Positions 26,180 to 35,898 are shown, numbered from the stretch's first letter. The stretch is DNA of 50,903 nt from Rhizonema sp. PD37 (GCA_029379215.1 JAQYWO010000026.1:1-50903), one strand, 5' to 3'. Made by a program: numbers and translations. The notes: generated by a model from the letters alone, not told the origin.

Positions 26180-27544
26180 ATGAGCCAAACACGTAAGTTT
26201 CGTTTAGGTGCATTCATTCAAGCCACTGGACATCACGTCTCTGCTTGGCGACACCCTGATTCACAAGCAGATGCTGGTCTAAATTTCGAGCATTACAAGG
26301 AAATTACTCAGACTGCCGAACGCGGCTTGTTCGATGCAGTTTTCCTAGCAGATAGCCCAGGAGTCTGGGGTGAGGCACCAGAAACTCAGCATCGCAACGG
26401 TAAAATAGCCCATTTTGAGCCGGTCACCCTCTTCTCAGCTTTGTCCTCAGTCACCCAAAACATCGGCTTCATTTCTACCGCCTCGACTACCTATGAAGAA
26501 CCCTACACCTTGGCACGTAAATTTGCCTCCCTGGACTACTTGAGTAAGGGCCGGGCGGGGTGGAATGTAGTCACCACAGGCAATGAGAATGCCGCACGTA
26601 ATTTCGGACTTGAGCATCACCCGGAACACAGCCAGCGTTATGAACGCGCCGAAGAGTTTGTGGAAGTGGTGAAAGGTTTGTGGGATAGCTGGGAAGACGA
26701 TGCCTTTATCCGCGACAAAGAATCTGGTATTTATTTCGCTCCGAACAAATTGCATACACTCAACCACAAGGGCAAACATTTTTCTGTAGAAGGCCCTTTG
26801 AACGTCGGTCGTCCGCCCCAAGGCTACCCGGTGATCGTTCAAGCTGGAGCCTCTGAACCTGGACGTGATTTAGCCGCACGCACTGCCGAAGTGATCTTCA
26901 CTGCCAATCAAACCCTAGCCGATGCCCAGGAATTTTATGCTGATATGAAAGGTAGACTGGGGAAATATGGGCGCTCTCCAGACGATCTAAAAATCATGCC
27001 TGGTGCTTTCCCGATCATTGGTCGTAGCGAAGAAGAAGCTCAAGAAAAGTACGAATTCCTGCAATCGTTGATCCATCCCGATGTGGCGTGGGGTATTTTA
27101 AAGAACTATTACAAAGGTGTCGATCTGTCGAAATATTCCCTAGATGATGTGGCTCCTGAACTGCCCAGCGACACTAACACCAACAAGAGTCGTCTCACAC
27201 TAGTCAGAAATTTGGCTACTCGTGGCACTCTCACTCTGCGCCAATTGTATCTCTCTCTTGCTACCGCACGAGGTCATCGCACCATACTTGGTACTCCTGA
27301 AACCATTGCTGACCAACTAGAGGAATGGTTCAACAACGGTGCGGCAGATGGCTTTAATATTATGCCGCCAATTTTGCCCACAGGATTAGATGACTTCATT
27401 ACTTTAGTCGTTCCCGTTCTACAAAAACGCGGACTGTTCCGTACCGAATATGAGGGTAGTACCTTGCGTGAAAACCTGGGACTGCGACGTCCGGGCAATA
27501 GTTTTGCCGCAAAACTTGTGGATGAGAGATTGGTGTTGGCGTAA
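26180..27544 (+). CDS. LLM-class FMN-dependent monooxygenase (NtaA/SnaA/DszA type)
   Basis: This 454-residue flavin-dependent monooxygenase uses FMNH2 supplied by a separate reductase. Signature parts are FRLGAFIQATGHHVSAWRHP at the N terminus, ERGLFDAVFLADSPGVWGEA, the SLDYLSKGRAGWNVVTTGNE flavin region and GYPVIVQAGASEPGRDLAAR. This is the NtaA/DszA group, whose members attack sulfones, dimethyl sulfide and aminopolycarboxylates. FIQATGHHVSAW is typical of members clustered with organosulfur genes. The length (about 450) is normal. An amidohydrolase and an ABC exporter follow on the same strand. No flavin reductase gene is in the window, so reductant must come from elsewhere. Confidence 0.93.
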   Translation: MSQTRKFRLGAFIQATGHHVSAWRHPDSQADAGLNFEHYKEITQTAERGLFDAVFLADSPGVWGEAPETQHRNGKIAHFEPVTLFSALSSVTQNIGFISTASTTYEEPYTLARKFASLDYLSKGRAGWNVVTTGNENAARNFGLEHHPEHSQRYERAEEFVEVVKGLWDSWEDDAFIRDKESGIYFAPNKLHTLNHKGKHFSVEGPLNVGRPPQGYPVIVQAGASEPGRDLAARTAEVIFTANQTLADAQEFYADMKGRLGKYGRSPDDLKIMPGAFPIIGRSEEEAQEKYEFLQSLIHPDVAWGILKNYYKGVDLSKYSLDDVAPELPSDTNTNKSRLTLVRNLATRGTLTLRQLYLSLATARGHRTILGTPETIADQLEEWFNNGAADGFNIMPPILPTGLDDFITLVVPVLQKRGLFRTEYEGSTLRENLGLRRPGNSFAAKLVDERLVLA

Positions 27545-27672
27545 ATAAATTTTTCTTTTCACTAATGGTTAAGTCATACCAATTAAAGCGTACTTTTTGC
27601 AGATCGCCTCCGGTTTGAGGTAGAGCGAATGCAAGAACTTAAAAAACCTGTAATTTTTTGAAGGAAAAAAAC

Positions 27673-29211
27673 ATGACTGAATATAGCCGATTAAAGACCT
27701 CGCCCTCTGCTGCAATCAGAGCAACCCTTGATTATCCGGTAATCGACACTGACGTTCACACCAATGATTTCACCCCGGCTCTTGAGGATTACATTACTAA
27801 CTATGGTGGTGCAAAACTTGTAGACGAATTACGCAAGGCGGAATCTTCCCGTCTCAACTCCAAGAGCGATGGTAAAGACTGGTATCAACAAACTCCAGAA
27901 GAACGTCAATACAACCGTACAATTCGCTCGCCTTGGTGGGCGAGAGTCACCCGCAACACGTTGGATCTCGCTACTTACACTCTCCCGGAGTTATTCTATG
28001 AGCGTCAGGCGGAGCAGGGATCAGACTATTCAGTGCTGTTTCCAAACAATGTCCTTGCACCGGCTGGAGCAAGTCAAGAAAACCGTCAGGCACTGCATCG
28101 TGCAGTCAATCACTATCATGCTGATATCTACCGTAAATATAGCGATCGCTTGACACCAGTGGCGGGCATCCCCATGACAACTCCGCAAGAAGCCATTGAG
28201 GAGCTAGAGTTTGCCGTGAAAACACTGGGATTAAAGGTGATTAATATTCTTGGTGGTGTGAAACGACCGATTAAGGCTCTAACTGATAAGTATCCGGCAG
28301 ACAAATTTCCGGCAATCGCCAAGTATGCTTCTTATATCGACTTTTACGGACTAGATAGTGAATACGACTACGATCCCTTCTGGGCTAAGGTCGTCGAACT
28401 GGGCGTACCCGTCACCACCCATTATGGCAGTCAAGGGTGGACTGGACGCTCTTCCATCAGTAACTACATGAACAACCATATTGGTCACTTCGCAGATGGC
28501 TCGCAAGCATTTGCTAAAGCGCTGTTTTTTGGCGGTGTAACCAAGCGTTTTCCACAGTTGCGAGTAGGTATGCTCGAAGGTGGTGCAGATTGGGGTGCCC
28601 ACGTCTACATTCATTTGGTAGATCGCTTCTCCAAGCGTAATCTCGAAGCACTGCAAAACTACAACCCAGACCTGGCAAATGCAACGGAGCTGTTCGAGCT
28701 ATTTGAGCGCTTCGGTGGTGAAATTACTCAAGGGCATTCCCTTGACAAAGAGGAATTGACCAAAAGTGTACTGGGATCTTCATTCACGCGTTATAGCCGT
28801 CAGCCGATTGGTAGCGAACTGGAAGATTTTGCGGCCGCAGGCATTGAAACAATTGAGGACATCCGCGATCGCTGGGTGAACAGTTTCTTCTTTGGTTCTG
28901 AGTCGGATGATCGCACTATAGCAGCAGCATTCAACGACAAAGTCAATCCGTTGGGTGTCAAGATCAACGCGATCTATTCCTCAGATGTTGGTCATTGGGA
29001 TGTGCCAGATCTCACCGCCCCACTAGCTGAAAGCTGGGAACTCGTGAAAGAAGGCGTCCTCAGCGAAGCCGACTTCAAGTCCTATGTATTTGCTAATCCC
29101 TACAAGTTTTATACCGAAGCCAACCCCGATTTCTTCAAAGGTACGGCGATTGAATCCAAGGTAGGTAAAATCGAATCCAAACAAGTGGATAAGAACCTGG
29201 TAGTAGCGTAA
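27673..29211 (+). CDS. Amidohydrolase-family (amidohydrolase_2) protein
   Basis: The 512-residue product is of the metal-dependent TIM-barrel type. It starts with a metal-site DVH (residues 27-29, PVIDTDVHTNDFTPAL) and contains YYLGSDYSVLFPNNV-like strand sequence (QGSDYSVLFPNNVLAPAGAS). LGVPVTTHYGSQGW supplies a further His, and a late Asp/His pair lies in YSSDVGHWDVPD. This fits the amidohydrolase_2 group of decarboxylases and hydrolases. The usual HxH is reduced to a single His. I chose the ATG at 27,673 with AAGGA 8 nt upstream. It lies 128 bp after the LLM gene on the same strand, so the two may be one operon acting on the same compound. Confidence 0.88.
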   Translation: MTEYSRLKTSPSAAIRATLDYPVIDTDVHTNDFTPALEDYITNYGGAKLVDELRKAESSRLNSKSDGKDWYQQTPEERQYNRTIRSPWWARVTRNTLDLATYTLPELFYERQAEQGSDYSVLFPNNVLAPAGASQENRQALHRAVNHYHADIYRKYSDRLTPVAGIPMTTPQEAIEELEFAVKTLGLKVINILGGVKRPIKALTDKYPADKFPAIAKYASYIDFYGLDSEYDYDPFWAKVVELGVPVTTHYGSQGWTGRSSISNYMNNHIGHFADGSQAFAKALFFGGVTKRFPQLRVGMLEGGADWGAHVYIHLVDRFSKRNLEALQNYNPDLANATELFELFERFGGEITQGHSLDKEELTKSVLGSSFTRYSRQPIGSELEDFAAAGIETIEDIRDRWVNSFFFGSESDDRTIAAAFNDKVNPLGVKINAIYSSDVGHWDVPDLTAPLAESWELVKEGVLSEADFKSYVFANPYKFYTEANPDFFKGTAIESKVGKIESKQVDKNLVVA

Positions 29212-29224
29212 ATGACCTAGTAGA

Positions 29225-29294
29225 GCAGGGAGTATTTAACAAGGAAGGGGGAGAAAAAAAATTACTTTTCTCCCCCTCTGCTCTCCCCTCCCTG
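29225..29294 (+). terminator. Strong stem-loop after the amidohydrolase gene
   Basis: GGGGGAGAAAA (29,247-29,257) pairs with TTTTCTCCCCC (29,266-29,276). An outer stem GCAGGGAG / CTCCCTGC extends it. It begins 13 bp after the stop codon. It likely ends or attenuates transcription before the ABC transporter gene. Confidence 0.65.
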
Positions 29295-29396
29295 CACAGA
29301 AAGGTGGATCTTATTAAGAGGAGTGGAACGCATTAGCAGACTCACGGAAATTATTGAAATGTTGACAGATTGTGATGATGTTAAGGAGAAGCTGAA

Positions 29397-31241
29397 GTGA
29401 TACGAAGCGATCGCCGTTCTTTAATCAAAAGTCCTCGTTCATCTCAATCCTTTCAAAGTGCTGCCAATGCACCCAACTTACCACCAACTCCATTCATGTT
29501 TATTTGCTATTTTGTCAATCAGTTTCGCTGGTGGTATGTGGCAATGGTGCTCCTGGAAACAGTACACGCAACTTGTGGCATTATGTTGCCCTATGCCATT
29601 GGCGAGATTATCCGTAGCGTGACGCAACGGACGGGCGACAGCAAACATATTTTTGATGCTGTAAGCCAATCAATAATGCTGTTCATCGCCTTGAGTGTGG
29701 GTGAAGTAATATTCGGGCGATCATCTGGATTCTTGCAAACTATCCGTCACCCAATTCACCGCCAGCACATAGTCCGGTATCTATATGCCTACTTGCAACA
29801 GCATTCCCATCGCTACCTAAGTAGCAGTTTTGCTGGGGCTTTGGCACATCGGATTAGCGAATCTTCTTTAGGTGTAACCCAGACAATGCAAATGCTGATT
29901 ACTGAGTTTATGCCAGTAATCATCGTCTATACTGTTGCTACAACTTTACTGTATCGCACCTATCCTCCGCTTGCTGCATTTGTGGGAGTGTGGGCAGTTC
30001 TATTCGTCAGTATTTCGTTCTGGTTAGCAACTCGCTGTCGAATTTACTCCCGAAAAGCCGCAGCCGCCAGAAGTGAGACAACTGGCATCATTGTAGATAC
30101 GGTAACAAATCTCACCAGTAGCAGACTGTTTGCTCGCTTGGGTTTTGAACGAGGCTATTTGAATGAGCAATTAGGGCGCGAACTCAAAGAAGTAAGAATA
30201 TCTAACTGGCACTCTGAGCGAATTCGCTGGTTTCAGTTTATTTCTGCAGCAATTTTGAAAATTGGCACTCTGTATTACTCACTTTCTCTCTGGAGTCAAG
30301 GAAAAATCGCTAGTGCTGACTTTGTGGTAGCAACCAGTCTGTCGCTATTGATCATCAGTGAAGCCCGCAATTTAAGTAAACGCTTTCTAGAATTCTTTGA
30401 ACATATCGGTAATGTTGCCAATGGTGTCTTCACCATCGTTCAACCCCACGAGTTGATTGATCGCGAGCATGCGATCCCCTTCACAATCACCCAAGGGCGC
30501 ATCGAGTTTCGTCGCGTGCATTTCAGCTACTTCGCGCAGAAGAAAGTGTTCGATCATTTCTCTGTCATCATCCCACCGGGACAGCGAGTCGGACTGGTAG
30601 GCTTTTCTGGCTCTGGCAAATCTACCTTTGTCAATCTAATTTTGCGTCTGTTCGACCCCCAATTTGGACAGATTCTCATTGATGGGGTTGATATTCGAGA
30701 CATGACTCAGGATGCTCTACATGCCCAAATTAGCTTGATTCCACAAGATCCATCTCTGTTCCATCGGACATTGCTGGAAAATATTCGTTACGGACGCCTA
30801 GAGGCAACTAATGCGGAAGTGATCGAGGCAGCACGCAAGGCTCATGCTCACGATTTCATTGAGCGAACGAAGGAGAGGTATGACTCTCTGGTCGGCGAAC
30901 GCGGTGTTAAACTGTCCGGAGGGCAGCGGCAGCGCATTGCAATCGCACGGGTGATCCTCAAAGACGCGCCGATCCTGATCTTAGATGAAGCCACCTCCAG
31001 CCTCGATTCACTCACCGAAAAAGCGATCCAGGATACCCTAGACTTAGCCATGAATGGAAAAACGGTCATCGTGGTGGCTCATCGGCTTTCTACTATTGCC
31101 CATTTGGATCGCATTTTGGTATTTGATCAAGGTCGTATCATCGAAGATGGTACTCACACCGAGCTACTGGCACTCGGCGGTGCTTACCACAAGTTATGGA
31201 AAATGCAGGCAGGTGGATTCTTATCAGAAAAATGGATTTAA
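29397..31241 (+). CDS. ABC exporter, fused permease and ATPase (MsbA/MDR type)
   Basis: This is a 614-residue half-transporter. The N-terminal ~330 residues hold the six-helix type I exporter domain (WWYVAMVLLETVHATCGIML, FMPVIIVYTVATTLLYRTYP). The ATPase follows with Walker A GFSGSGKST, Q-loop SLIPQDPSLFHRTLLENIRY, signature LSGGQRQRIAIAR, Walker B ILILDEATSSLD and the H-loop VIVVAHRLST. It works as a homodimer or heterodimer. The start is the GTG at 29,397 with AAGGAG 8 nt upstream. It is on the same strand as the LLM/amidohydrolase genes but beyond a strong stem-loop. A lipid, peptide or drug-like substrate is possible; export of a product of the preceding enzymes is only a guess. Confidence 0.94.
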   Translation: MIRSDRRSLIKSPRSSQSFQSAANAPNLPPTPFMFICYFVNQFRWWYVAMVLLETVHATCGIMLPYAIGEIIRSVTQRTGDSKHIFDAVSQSIMLFIALSVGEVIFGRSSGFLQTIRHPIHRQHIVRYLYAYLQQHSHRYLSSSFAGALAHRISESSLGVTQTMQMLITEFMPVIIVYTVATTLLYRTYPPLAAFVGVWAVLFVSISFWLATRCRIYSRKAAAARSETTGIIVDTVTNLTSSRLFARLGFERGYLNEQLGRELKEVRISNWHSERIRWFQFISAAILKIGTLYYSLSLWSQGKIASADFVVATSLSLLIISEARNLSKRFLEFFEHIGNVANGVFTIVQPHELIDREHAIPFTITQGRIEFRRVHFSYFAQKKVFDHFSVIIPPGQRVGLVGFSGSGKSTFVNLILRLFDPQFGQILIDGVDIRDMTQDALHAQISLIPQDPSLFHRTLLENIRYGRLEATNAEVIEAARKAHAHDFIERTKERYDSLVGERGVKLSGGQRQRIAIARVILKDAPILILDEATSSLDSLTEKAIQDTLDLAMNGKTVIVVAHRLSTIAHLDRILVFDQGRIIEDGTHTELLALGGAYHKLWKMQAGGFLSEKWI

Positions 31242-31379
31242 AACCCTGAACAAAATATACATACATACGAAATGGCATAGGAGGTATATTTTAAATTTGT
31301 TAATCTGAGTATTTACCACATCAATTTAGCGGGTTGTTTCAGAAATAATACTACAGTTTAGACTAGTCAGCCCGCATTT

Positions 31380-31445
31380 CTCACAAGCATTGCGATGCCC
31401 TTGACCACGGCGGTATCGCCGTATCGCTACCATTGGGCGGAAAAC
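31380..31445. repeat. Short GC-rich repeat between convergent genes
   Basis: GGCGGTATCGCCGTATCGCTACC contains a GGCGGTATCGCC palindrome and fits the repeat style seen elsewhere in the window. It separates the exporter gene from the convergent SDR gene. Confidence 0.4.
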
Positions 31446-31461
31446 TCATAGAGCAAAAACC

Positions 31462-32211
31462 CTAGTTATCTTGTGAAGTCGGTCGAATCAAAATTTCATT
31501 CACATTTACATGTTGGGGTTGTGTGACCGCATAGACTATAGCTCTAGCAATATCCTCACTTTTTAGAGGAGTTATTCTTTTACGTCGTTCTTCGCTACGC
31601 TGTTTGGCAATGGGATCAGAAATGAAGTCACTGAATTGTGTATCGACTAAGCCTGGTTCGATGATGGTAACGCGAATATTGTCCTTATACACTTCTTGGC
31701 GTAATGCTTCTGAAAGAGCATTGACACCCCATTTGGTAGCGTTATAAACTCCAACACCAGCCCGCGCTGTCCGTCCTGCGACAGAAGAAATATTGACTAT
31801 ATGTCCAGATTGTTGGGTTTTGAGAATAGGTAAGACTGCATGGATAGCATATAAAACTCCTAGAACATTAACATCCAATGCTCGCCGCCAGTCTGCAGGA
31901 TTTCCAGTATCAATTGTGCCTAGCACACCAATTCCGGCATTATTAACCAGAATATCCACCTGTCCTAGCTCTGCGTTAGTCTTTTGCACCAAATGATTCA
32001 CTTGAGCTTCGTCTGTAATATCCGTAACAATAGGCAGTACCTGACCACTGATGGCTTCGATCCTTTTTGCTACTGCATGCAAACGCTCAGTACGTCTTGC
32101 TGCGATCACGACTCTTACTCCCTCTGCTGCTAAGGCGACTGCTGTAGCCTCCCCAATACCAGAAGAAGCGCCAGTAATAATCGCCACTTTTCCATCTAAT
32201 TTACCTACCAT
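31462..32211 (-). CDS. SDR family NAD(P)-dependent oxidoreductase
   Basis: This 249-residue short-chain dehydrogenase has TGASSGIG (13-20), NNAG (~92), NISSVAG with the catalytic Ser and YNATK (~157-161). The end HVNVNEILIRPTSQ places it in the same YdfG-like subgroup as the gene at 2.5 kb. TAGGAGTGATTT gives a good ribosome-binding site. It follows a TetR regulator gene by 42 bp on the same strand, so the pair is probably an operon in which TetR controls both. The substrate is unknown. Such TetR-SDR pairs often respond to small toxic or xenobiotic molecules. Confidence 0.92.
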   Translation of the reverse strand: MVGKLDGKVAIITGASSGIGEATAVALAAEGVRVVIAARRTERLHAVAKRIEAISGQVLPIVTDITDEAQVNHLVQKTNAELGQVDILVNNAGIGVLGTIDTGNPADWRRALDVNVLGVLYAIHAVLPILKTQQSGHIVNISSVAGRTARAGVGVYNATKWGVNALSEALRQEVYKDNIRVTIIEPGLVDTQFSDFISDPIAKQRSEERRKRITPLKSEDIARAIVYAVTQPQHVNVNEILIRPTSQDN

Positions 32212-32253
32212 AAATCACTCCTAAACTATTACAGATGACTCGCACCGCACCCG

Positions 32254-32889
32254 CTAACTTTGTATACCTAGCATCAATAAATTTATCAATTCTTCCGTAA
32301 ATACATCATCTAAAGGTGCATGCTTTAACAGCAACCGATACCAAATTGGACCATAAATTCCATCAATGACCAATTCTAAATTCAGGTCTGGGCGTATTTC
32401 ACCTCTGTCGATACCCCGCTCTAAAATAGTACGGGTAGCTTTTCTGCGACTGGCAATAAACTGTTCGCGAAACGCCTCAGTTAAATTGGTGTCCATTTGC
32501 GCTTCCGCAATGAGTCCGGTGAAAGCAGCACCCGCCGTCGTCGTTGTCAACACTGTAAACATTTGTTGCAAAATCTGATACAGGTCTTGTTTAACTGAAC
32601 CTGTATCAGGTATAAGAAAATTGTGTCCGGCATCGGTAGAATAAGCTTCCATCATTACCTCCGCCTTGGATGACCACCAACGGTAAATAGTTTGCTTGCC
32701 TACTCCTGCACGGTTGGCGATCGCCTCAATACAAACACCGCCATAGCCTTTTTCCTCTAATAACTCAGCAGCAGCATTGAGAATTGCCTGATGGGAACGC
32801 TGACTCCGTCTGCGAGTAGCAGGCACTTTTAGGGGAGATTGCGTTTGAGAGACACTTTTCTCTAATTGTTGAGTTGATTGCGGTGACAT
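32254..32889 (-). CDS. TetR/AcrR family transcriptional regulator
   Basis: This 211-residue repressor has an N-terminal helix-turn-helix (residues ~30-75: HQAILNAAAELLEEKGYGGV, then AIANRAGVGKQTIYRWWSSK) and a helical ligand-binding domain with the TetR_C GMQ-like motif absent. I chose the ATG at 32,889 because CTGGAG lies 9 nt upstream. A GTG six bases earlier is too close to that site. It precedes the SDR gene as the first gene of a two-gene unit. No obvious palindrome is seen in the 90 bp upstream. The ligand is unknown. Confidence 0.92.
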   Translation of the reverse strand: MSPQSTQQLEKSVSQTQSPLKVPATRRRSQRSHQAILNAAAELLEEKGYGGVCIEAIANRAGVGKQTIYRWWSSKAEVMMEAYSTDAGHNFLIPDTGSVKQDLYQILQQMFTVLTTTTAGAAFTGLIAEAQMDTNLTEAFREQFIASRRKATRTILERGIDRGEIRPDLNLELVIDGIYGPIWYRLLLKHAPLDDVFTEELINLLMLGIQS

Positions 32890-33054
32890 AGACACAAACT
32901 CCAGTTTAGCTACGATTGGATGTTTTCTAGCTTAAGTGTTATAAAGTATTTTTTTTAACCGCATAAGCTCATATAACACAGTGATTAGAAAAATTCTCGT
33001 CCAAAAATTTTAGCCTCTTTGAATGGGCTACCATTGCCCACCAAAGCTGAAAAT

Positions 33055-33867
33055 TTACTGCTTCCAAGCAGCAATAACATAGACAGGTAGTTCTTCTGTA
33101 AACTGCCCAGATGGTTCGACAGCAAGCAGAGATTCTTTAAGATCCGTCTCGAATTTTTCGCGATTATCTCCCACAAAAGATGGTAGGCAGAAAGCAGTTG
33201 TATAAAGATAGCCAAGGTAAGTGTCAATTGTCCAAGATTGCTCGAATTTCAACTCATATTTATCGATGCGAGGAAAGGGCGATTTAGCCAATATCTCTTC
33301 ATGGGAAACTGCTAGAGGTTTCCACACACCTTGTCCACTTTGACCTGTCCGACGTTGTTCACCCAGCCACCGCTTAACAACTGCAATCGCTGTTTTTTTC
33401 CACGGATGCTCACTAGTCCAAGCATCTTGAGGAGCTTGAATAATTGCTAGTCCACCATCAGCAGAGAGCAACTTATAAATTCGCTCTAGTACAAGTTCCC
33501 GCTGCATCCAATGAAAAGCACGCCCAATTGTGACCAGACGGAATTTGCCTGTTGCGGGAGAAATTAGTTCTGCTCGTTGTTGCACCCAACTGATATTTGT
33601 GACTCCTGATGCTTCTGCTTCCCGGTGGGCAACTTTAAGCATCTCTGGATCAGGATCTAGCCCAATGACTTCTTCAAAGCGATCGCTTAAAGGAATTGTA
33701 ATCAACCCAGCACCACAACCGAGGTCAAGAAGCCGTCCCTGACCATTGAGTTGAAATTTCTCTGTTAGCAACTCAAACAAAGCTGGTGGGTATTTAGGTC
33801 TGTAACGAGCATAATACCAAGCAGCACCTTCAAATAACGTTGGGTCGTATGTAGAAATTGTAGTCAT
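33055..33867 (-). CDS. Class I SAM-dependent methyltransferase
   Basis: This 270-residue protein has motif I LLDLGCGAGLITIPL (residues ~46-60), the acidic SAM-ribose residue in EVIGLDPDPEML and motif IV FRLVTIGRAFHWMQR. The RAFHWM and WYYARYRPKYPPALFELL patterns place it in the UbiE/Methyltransf_11-like group common in cyanobacteria and streptomycetes. It starts 26 bp after the TauD gene stop on the same strand and is probably the last gene of the sulfonate unit. The substrate is unknown. There is no fused domain. Confidence 0.88.
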   Translation of the reverse strand: MTTISTYDPTLFEGAAWYYARYRPKYPPALFELLTEKFQLNGQGRLLDLGCGAGLITIPLSDRFEEVIGLDPDPEMLKVAHREAEASGVTNISWVQQRAELISPATGKFRLVTIGRAFHWMQRELVLERIYKLLSADGGLAIIQAPQDAWTSEHPWKKTAIAVVKRWLGEQRRTGQSGQGVWKPLAVSHEEILAKSPFPRIDKYELKFEQSWTIDTYLGYLYTTAFCLPSFVGDNREKFETDLKESLLAVEPSGQFTEELPVYVIAAWKQ

Positions 33868-33893
33868 GTCAGCAACTCAAGATTGTATTTACT

Positions 33894-34757
33894 TCAAAAT
33901 GAACGACTACCTGCAAGGCTGACGCGCTTCATGACCCGTCGCTGATTCGGATCGAACGCTTGACGATAGTGTAAGGTAGCTTGATTGTCCCAGTAGAAAA
34001 TATCACCCACAGACCATTTGTGTTGATAGTAAAATTGAGGTTGATTCAGATGCTGTCTCAACTGCTCGATCAATTCTGCTCCTGCTTTCGGATCTATCCC
34101 AACAATTTCGACTTCAGTAGTCAAACTCAGGGAGAGAATTTTTTTGCCGCTATCGGGGTGAGTCCAAACCAAAGGATGGGGGAAGACAGGACTGATTAGG
34201 GGAATACTTTGATCCAAACGATACTTAGCTTTTGGTGCGTCAGGATTTCGCAAAAACGGGTTGTACGTAATCAACTTCAAGTCAGCAATCCGTCGCTTAG
34301 TTGATTCATCTAACGTCTCATATGCCAAATTAAGATTTAACCAATAGGTATCTCCACCCTGCACTGGAACTTCCAGCGCATAAAGCAGCGATCCACTCGA
34401 AGGATAGGGAGTCCATTGGTGATCGGAATGGAAGGGAATCTCAAGAGAGCCAGTGTAGCCGCCATCAACGTTGGAAATCGGAATCACCACCGGAGTAACT
34501 CCAGGTTTAGAAGCTAGCACTGGAATATCATCTGGTGGTACATAGAGTGAGCCAAAGTAAAATGCAAAGTCCAATAGTTGCACATCAGAGAGCTTTTGCT
34601 CTTTGAAAATCAAGATATGGTAATCGCGCAGAGCTTGCTTCAGTTGCAAAATGACTTCAGGTGCAACAGGTTGGCTTGCATCCAGCCCAATCACCACGGC
34701 TCCTAAGGGTGCATCAATGGGAGTTATTTTAAAATTCGTTGAAGTCAATGTAGGCAT
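33894..34757 (-). CDS. TauD/TfdA family Fe(II)/2-oxoglutarate dioxygenase
   Basis: TauD-like enzymes hydroxylate the carbon next to a sulfonate or sulfate ester so that sulfite or sulfate is released, using 2-oxoglutarate and O2. This 287-residue copy has the iron site H110-x-D112 (PFHSDHQWTPYP) and distal H263 (YWDNQATLHYRQAF), with the 2-oxoglutarate Arg probably in NQRRVMKRV. The N terminus (PIDAPLGAVVIGLDASQPV) is family-like. AAAGGAG lies 6 nt before the ATG. It sits between a sulfonate-binding lipoprotein gene (40 bp upstream) and a methyltransferase. It is diverged from the second TauD at 43 kb, suggesting a different substrate. Confidence 0.92.
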   Translation of the reverse strand: MPTLTSTNFKITPIDAPLGAVVIGLDASQPVAPEVILQLKQALRDYHILIFKEQKLSDVQLLDFAFYFGSLYVPPDDIPVLASKPGVTPVVIPISNVDGGYTGSLEIPFHSDHQWTPYPSSGSLLYALEVPVQGGDTYWLNLNLAYETLDESTKRRIADLKLITYNPFLRNPDAPKAKYRLDQSIPLISPVFPHPLVWTHPDSGKKILSLSLTTEVEIVGIDPKAGAELIEQLRQHLNQPQFYYQHKWSVGDIFYWDNQATLHYRQAFDPNQRRVMKRVSLAGSRSF

Positions 34758-34797
34758 AATAATCTCCTTTTTTGATTTAGGAATGAGAATTGATTTG

Positions 34798-35898
34798 CTA
34801 CTTTTTAGCTAGCACATCCTTGGGAGTAATTTCGGCATACTGTTCGGGTGTCAAAAAACCGTCTCTCACATTGACCTTCTGAGGAATAAGTTTTAGGCTA
34901 TACCATAAGTCTGCAACCTGTTGTTGCTTGTTAATGATTTCCTTGGTAATCGGTCGCAGCCCATAGTCGTACTTTTCGTGCATTTTCTCCAGCACAGGAA
35001 CATCAAGCTGAGTTACAGGTGCAAGCAGTTGTGCCATTTCTTGAGGATGATCTTTAGACCAAATTTCAGCTTTTTGCAGTTCTTCTAAAAATACTTTAAT
35101 CACGTCAGGATGAGCCTGATAAAACTGGCGTGAGGTGGAGTAAAAGCTGCCACTGTCCTTCAACTTCTCACCAGTTACAAGAACACGACCTATTTTCTTT
35201 TGTTCAGCCTTGGTGACGAAAGGCTCCCAAATAAACCAGCCATCCACTTTTCCCTGACTAAACGCTGCATTTGCGTCTGGTGGTGTTAGAAAAACTGACT
35301 GGACATCACTCAGTTTCAGCCCCACTGATTCCACTGCTTTTACTAAAAGATAGTGACCAATAGATGCTTTTTGGAAAGCAACCTTTTTGCCCTTTAAGTC
35401 CGCAACACTTTTCGTGGGAGAATTTGTCGGAACTATCAGAGAGACAGCCTTACCACTGAGTTGTGTAGTAATTAGATATACTAGAGGTACACCTGCTGCT
35501 TGTGCAAAGACAGGAGGCGATTCGGCTGTGGAAGCGATATCAAGTCCACCTACATTGATAGCTTCTAGCTGTTGCGGTCCAGCAAGAAACTCAGGCCACT
35601 GTACCTTAAAACCTAGGGGCGCTAATCTTTTTTCCAAAGTGCCTTGCTTTTCTATAACTGCTAAAGCAGTAAGTTGTTTTGAATGAACAATACGCACCAC
35701 TTGCTGCGCGGTGTTCTTAGGTAAAACTCCCTGCTGCTGAGTAGTATTTGGTGGTGTTTGACAACTAAACAGAGTAGTGGATAGCACCAAGCTGTAGCCA
35801 AAGACGAATGATAGAGAACGACGAGTTTTTAGTCGGTGTTTCCAGAATTCAAACTTTTCTTTCAAACGTTGCATAGATTCACTTTTAGCTACGTCCAT
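34798..35898 (-). CDS. Sulfonate/nitrate-type ABC substrate-binding lipoprotein (SsuA-like)
   Basis: A periplasmic binding protein of the SsuA/TauA/NMT1 group. The mature part has VRIVHSKQLTALAVIEKQG, EFLAGPQQLEAINVGGLDI, TAESPPVFAQAAGVPLVYL and DLKGKKVAFQKASIGHYLLV, all typical of aliphatic-sulfonate binders. A lipobox-like LFSC precedes a polar linker (C46 from this start), so it is likely a lipoprotein. I used the ATG at 35,898. An ATG at 35,874 gives a shorter signal. The frame is open to 36,048 but adds an unusual extra hydrophobic segment. It heads the minus-strand unit with TauD and the methyltransferase. No permease or ATPase follows, so it must share one encoded elsewhere. Confidence 0.87.
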   Translation of the reverse strand: MDVAKSESMQRLKEKFEFWKHRLKTRRSLSFVFGYSLVLSTTLFSCQTPPNTTQQQGVLPKNTAQQVVRIVHSKQLTALAVIEKQGTLEKRLAPLGFKVQWPEFLAGPQQLEAINVGGLDIASTAESPPVFAQAAGVPLVYLITTQLSGKAVSLIVPTNSPTKSVADLKGKKVAFQKASIGHYLLVKAVESVGLKLSDVQSVFLTPPDANAAFSQGKVDGWFIWEPFVTKAEQKKIGRVLVTGEKLKDSGSFYSTSRQFYQAHPDVIKVFLEELQKAEIWSKDHPQEMAQLLAPVTQLDVPVLEKMHEKYDYGLRPITKEIINKQQQVADLWYSLKLIPQKVNVRDGFLTPEQYAEITPKDVLAKK

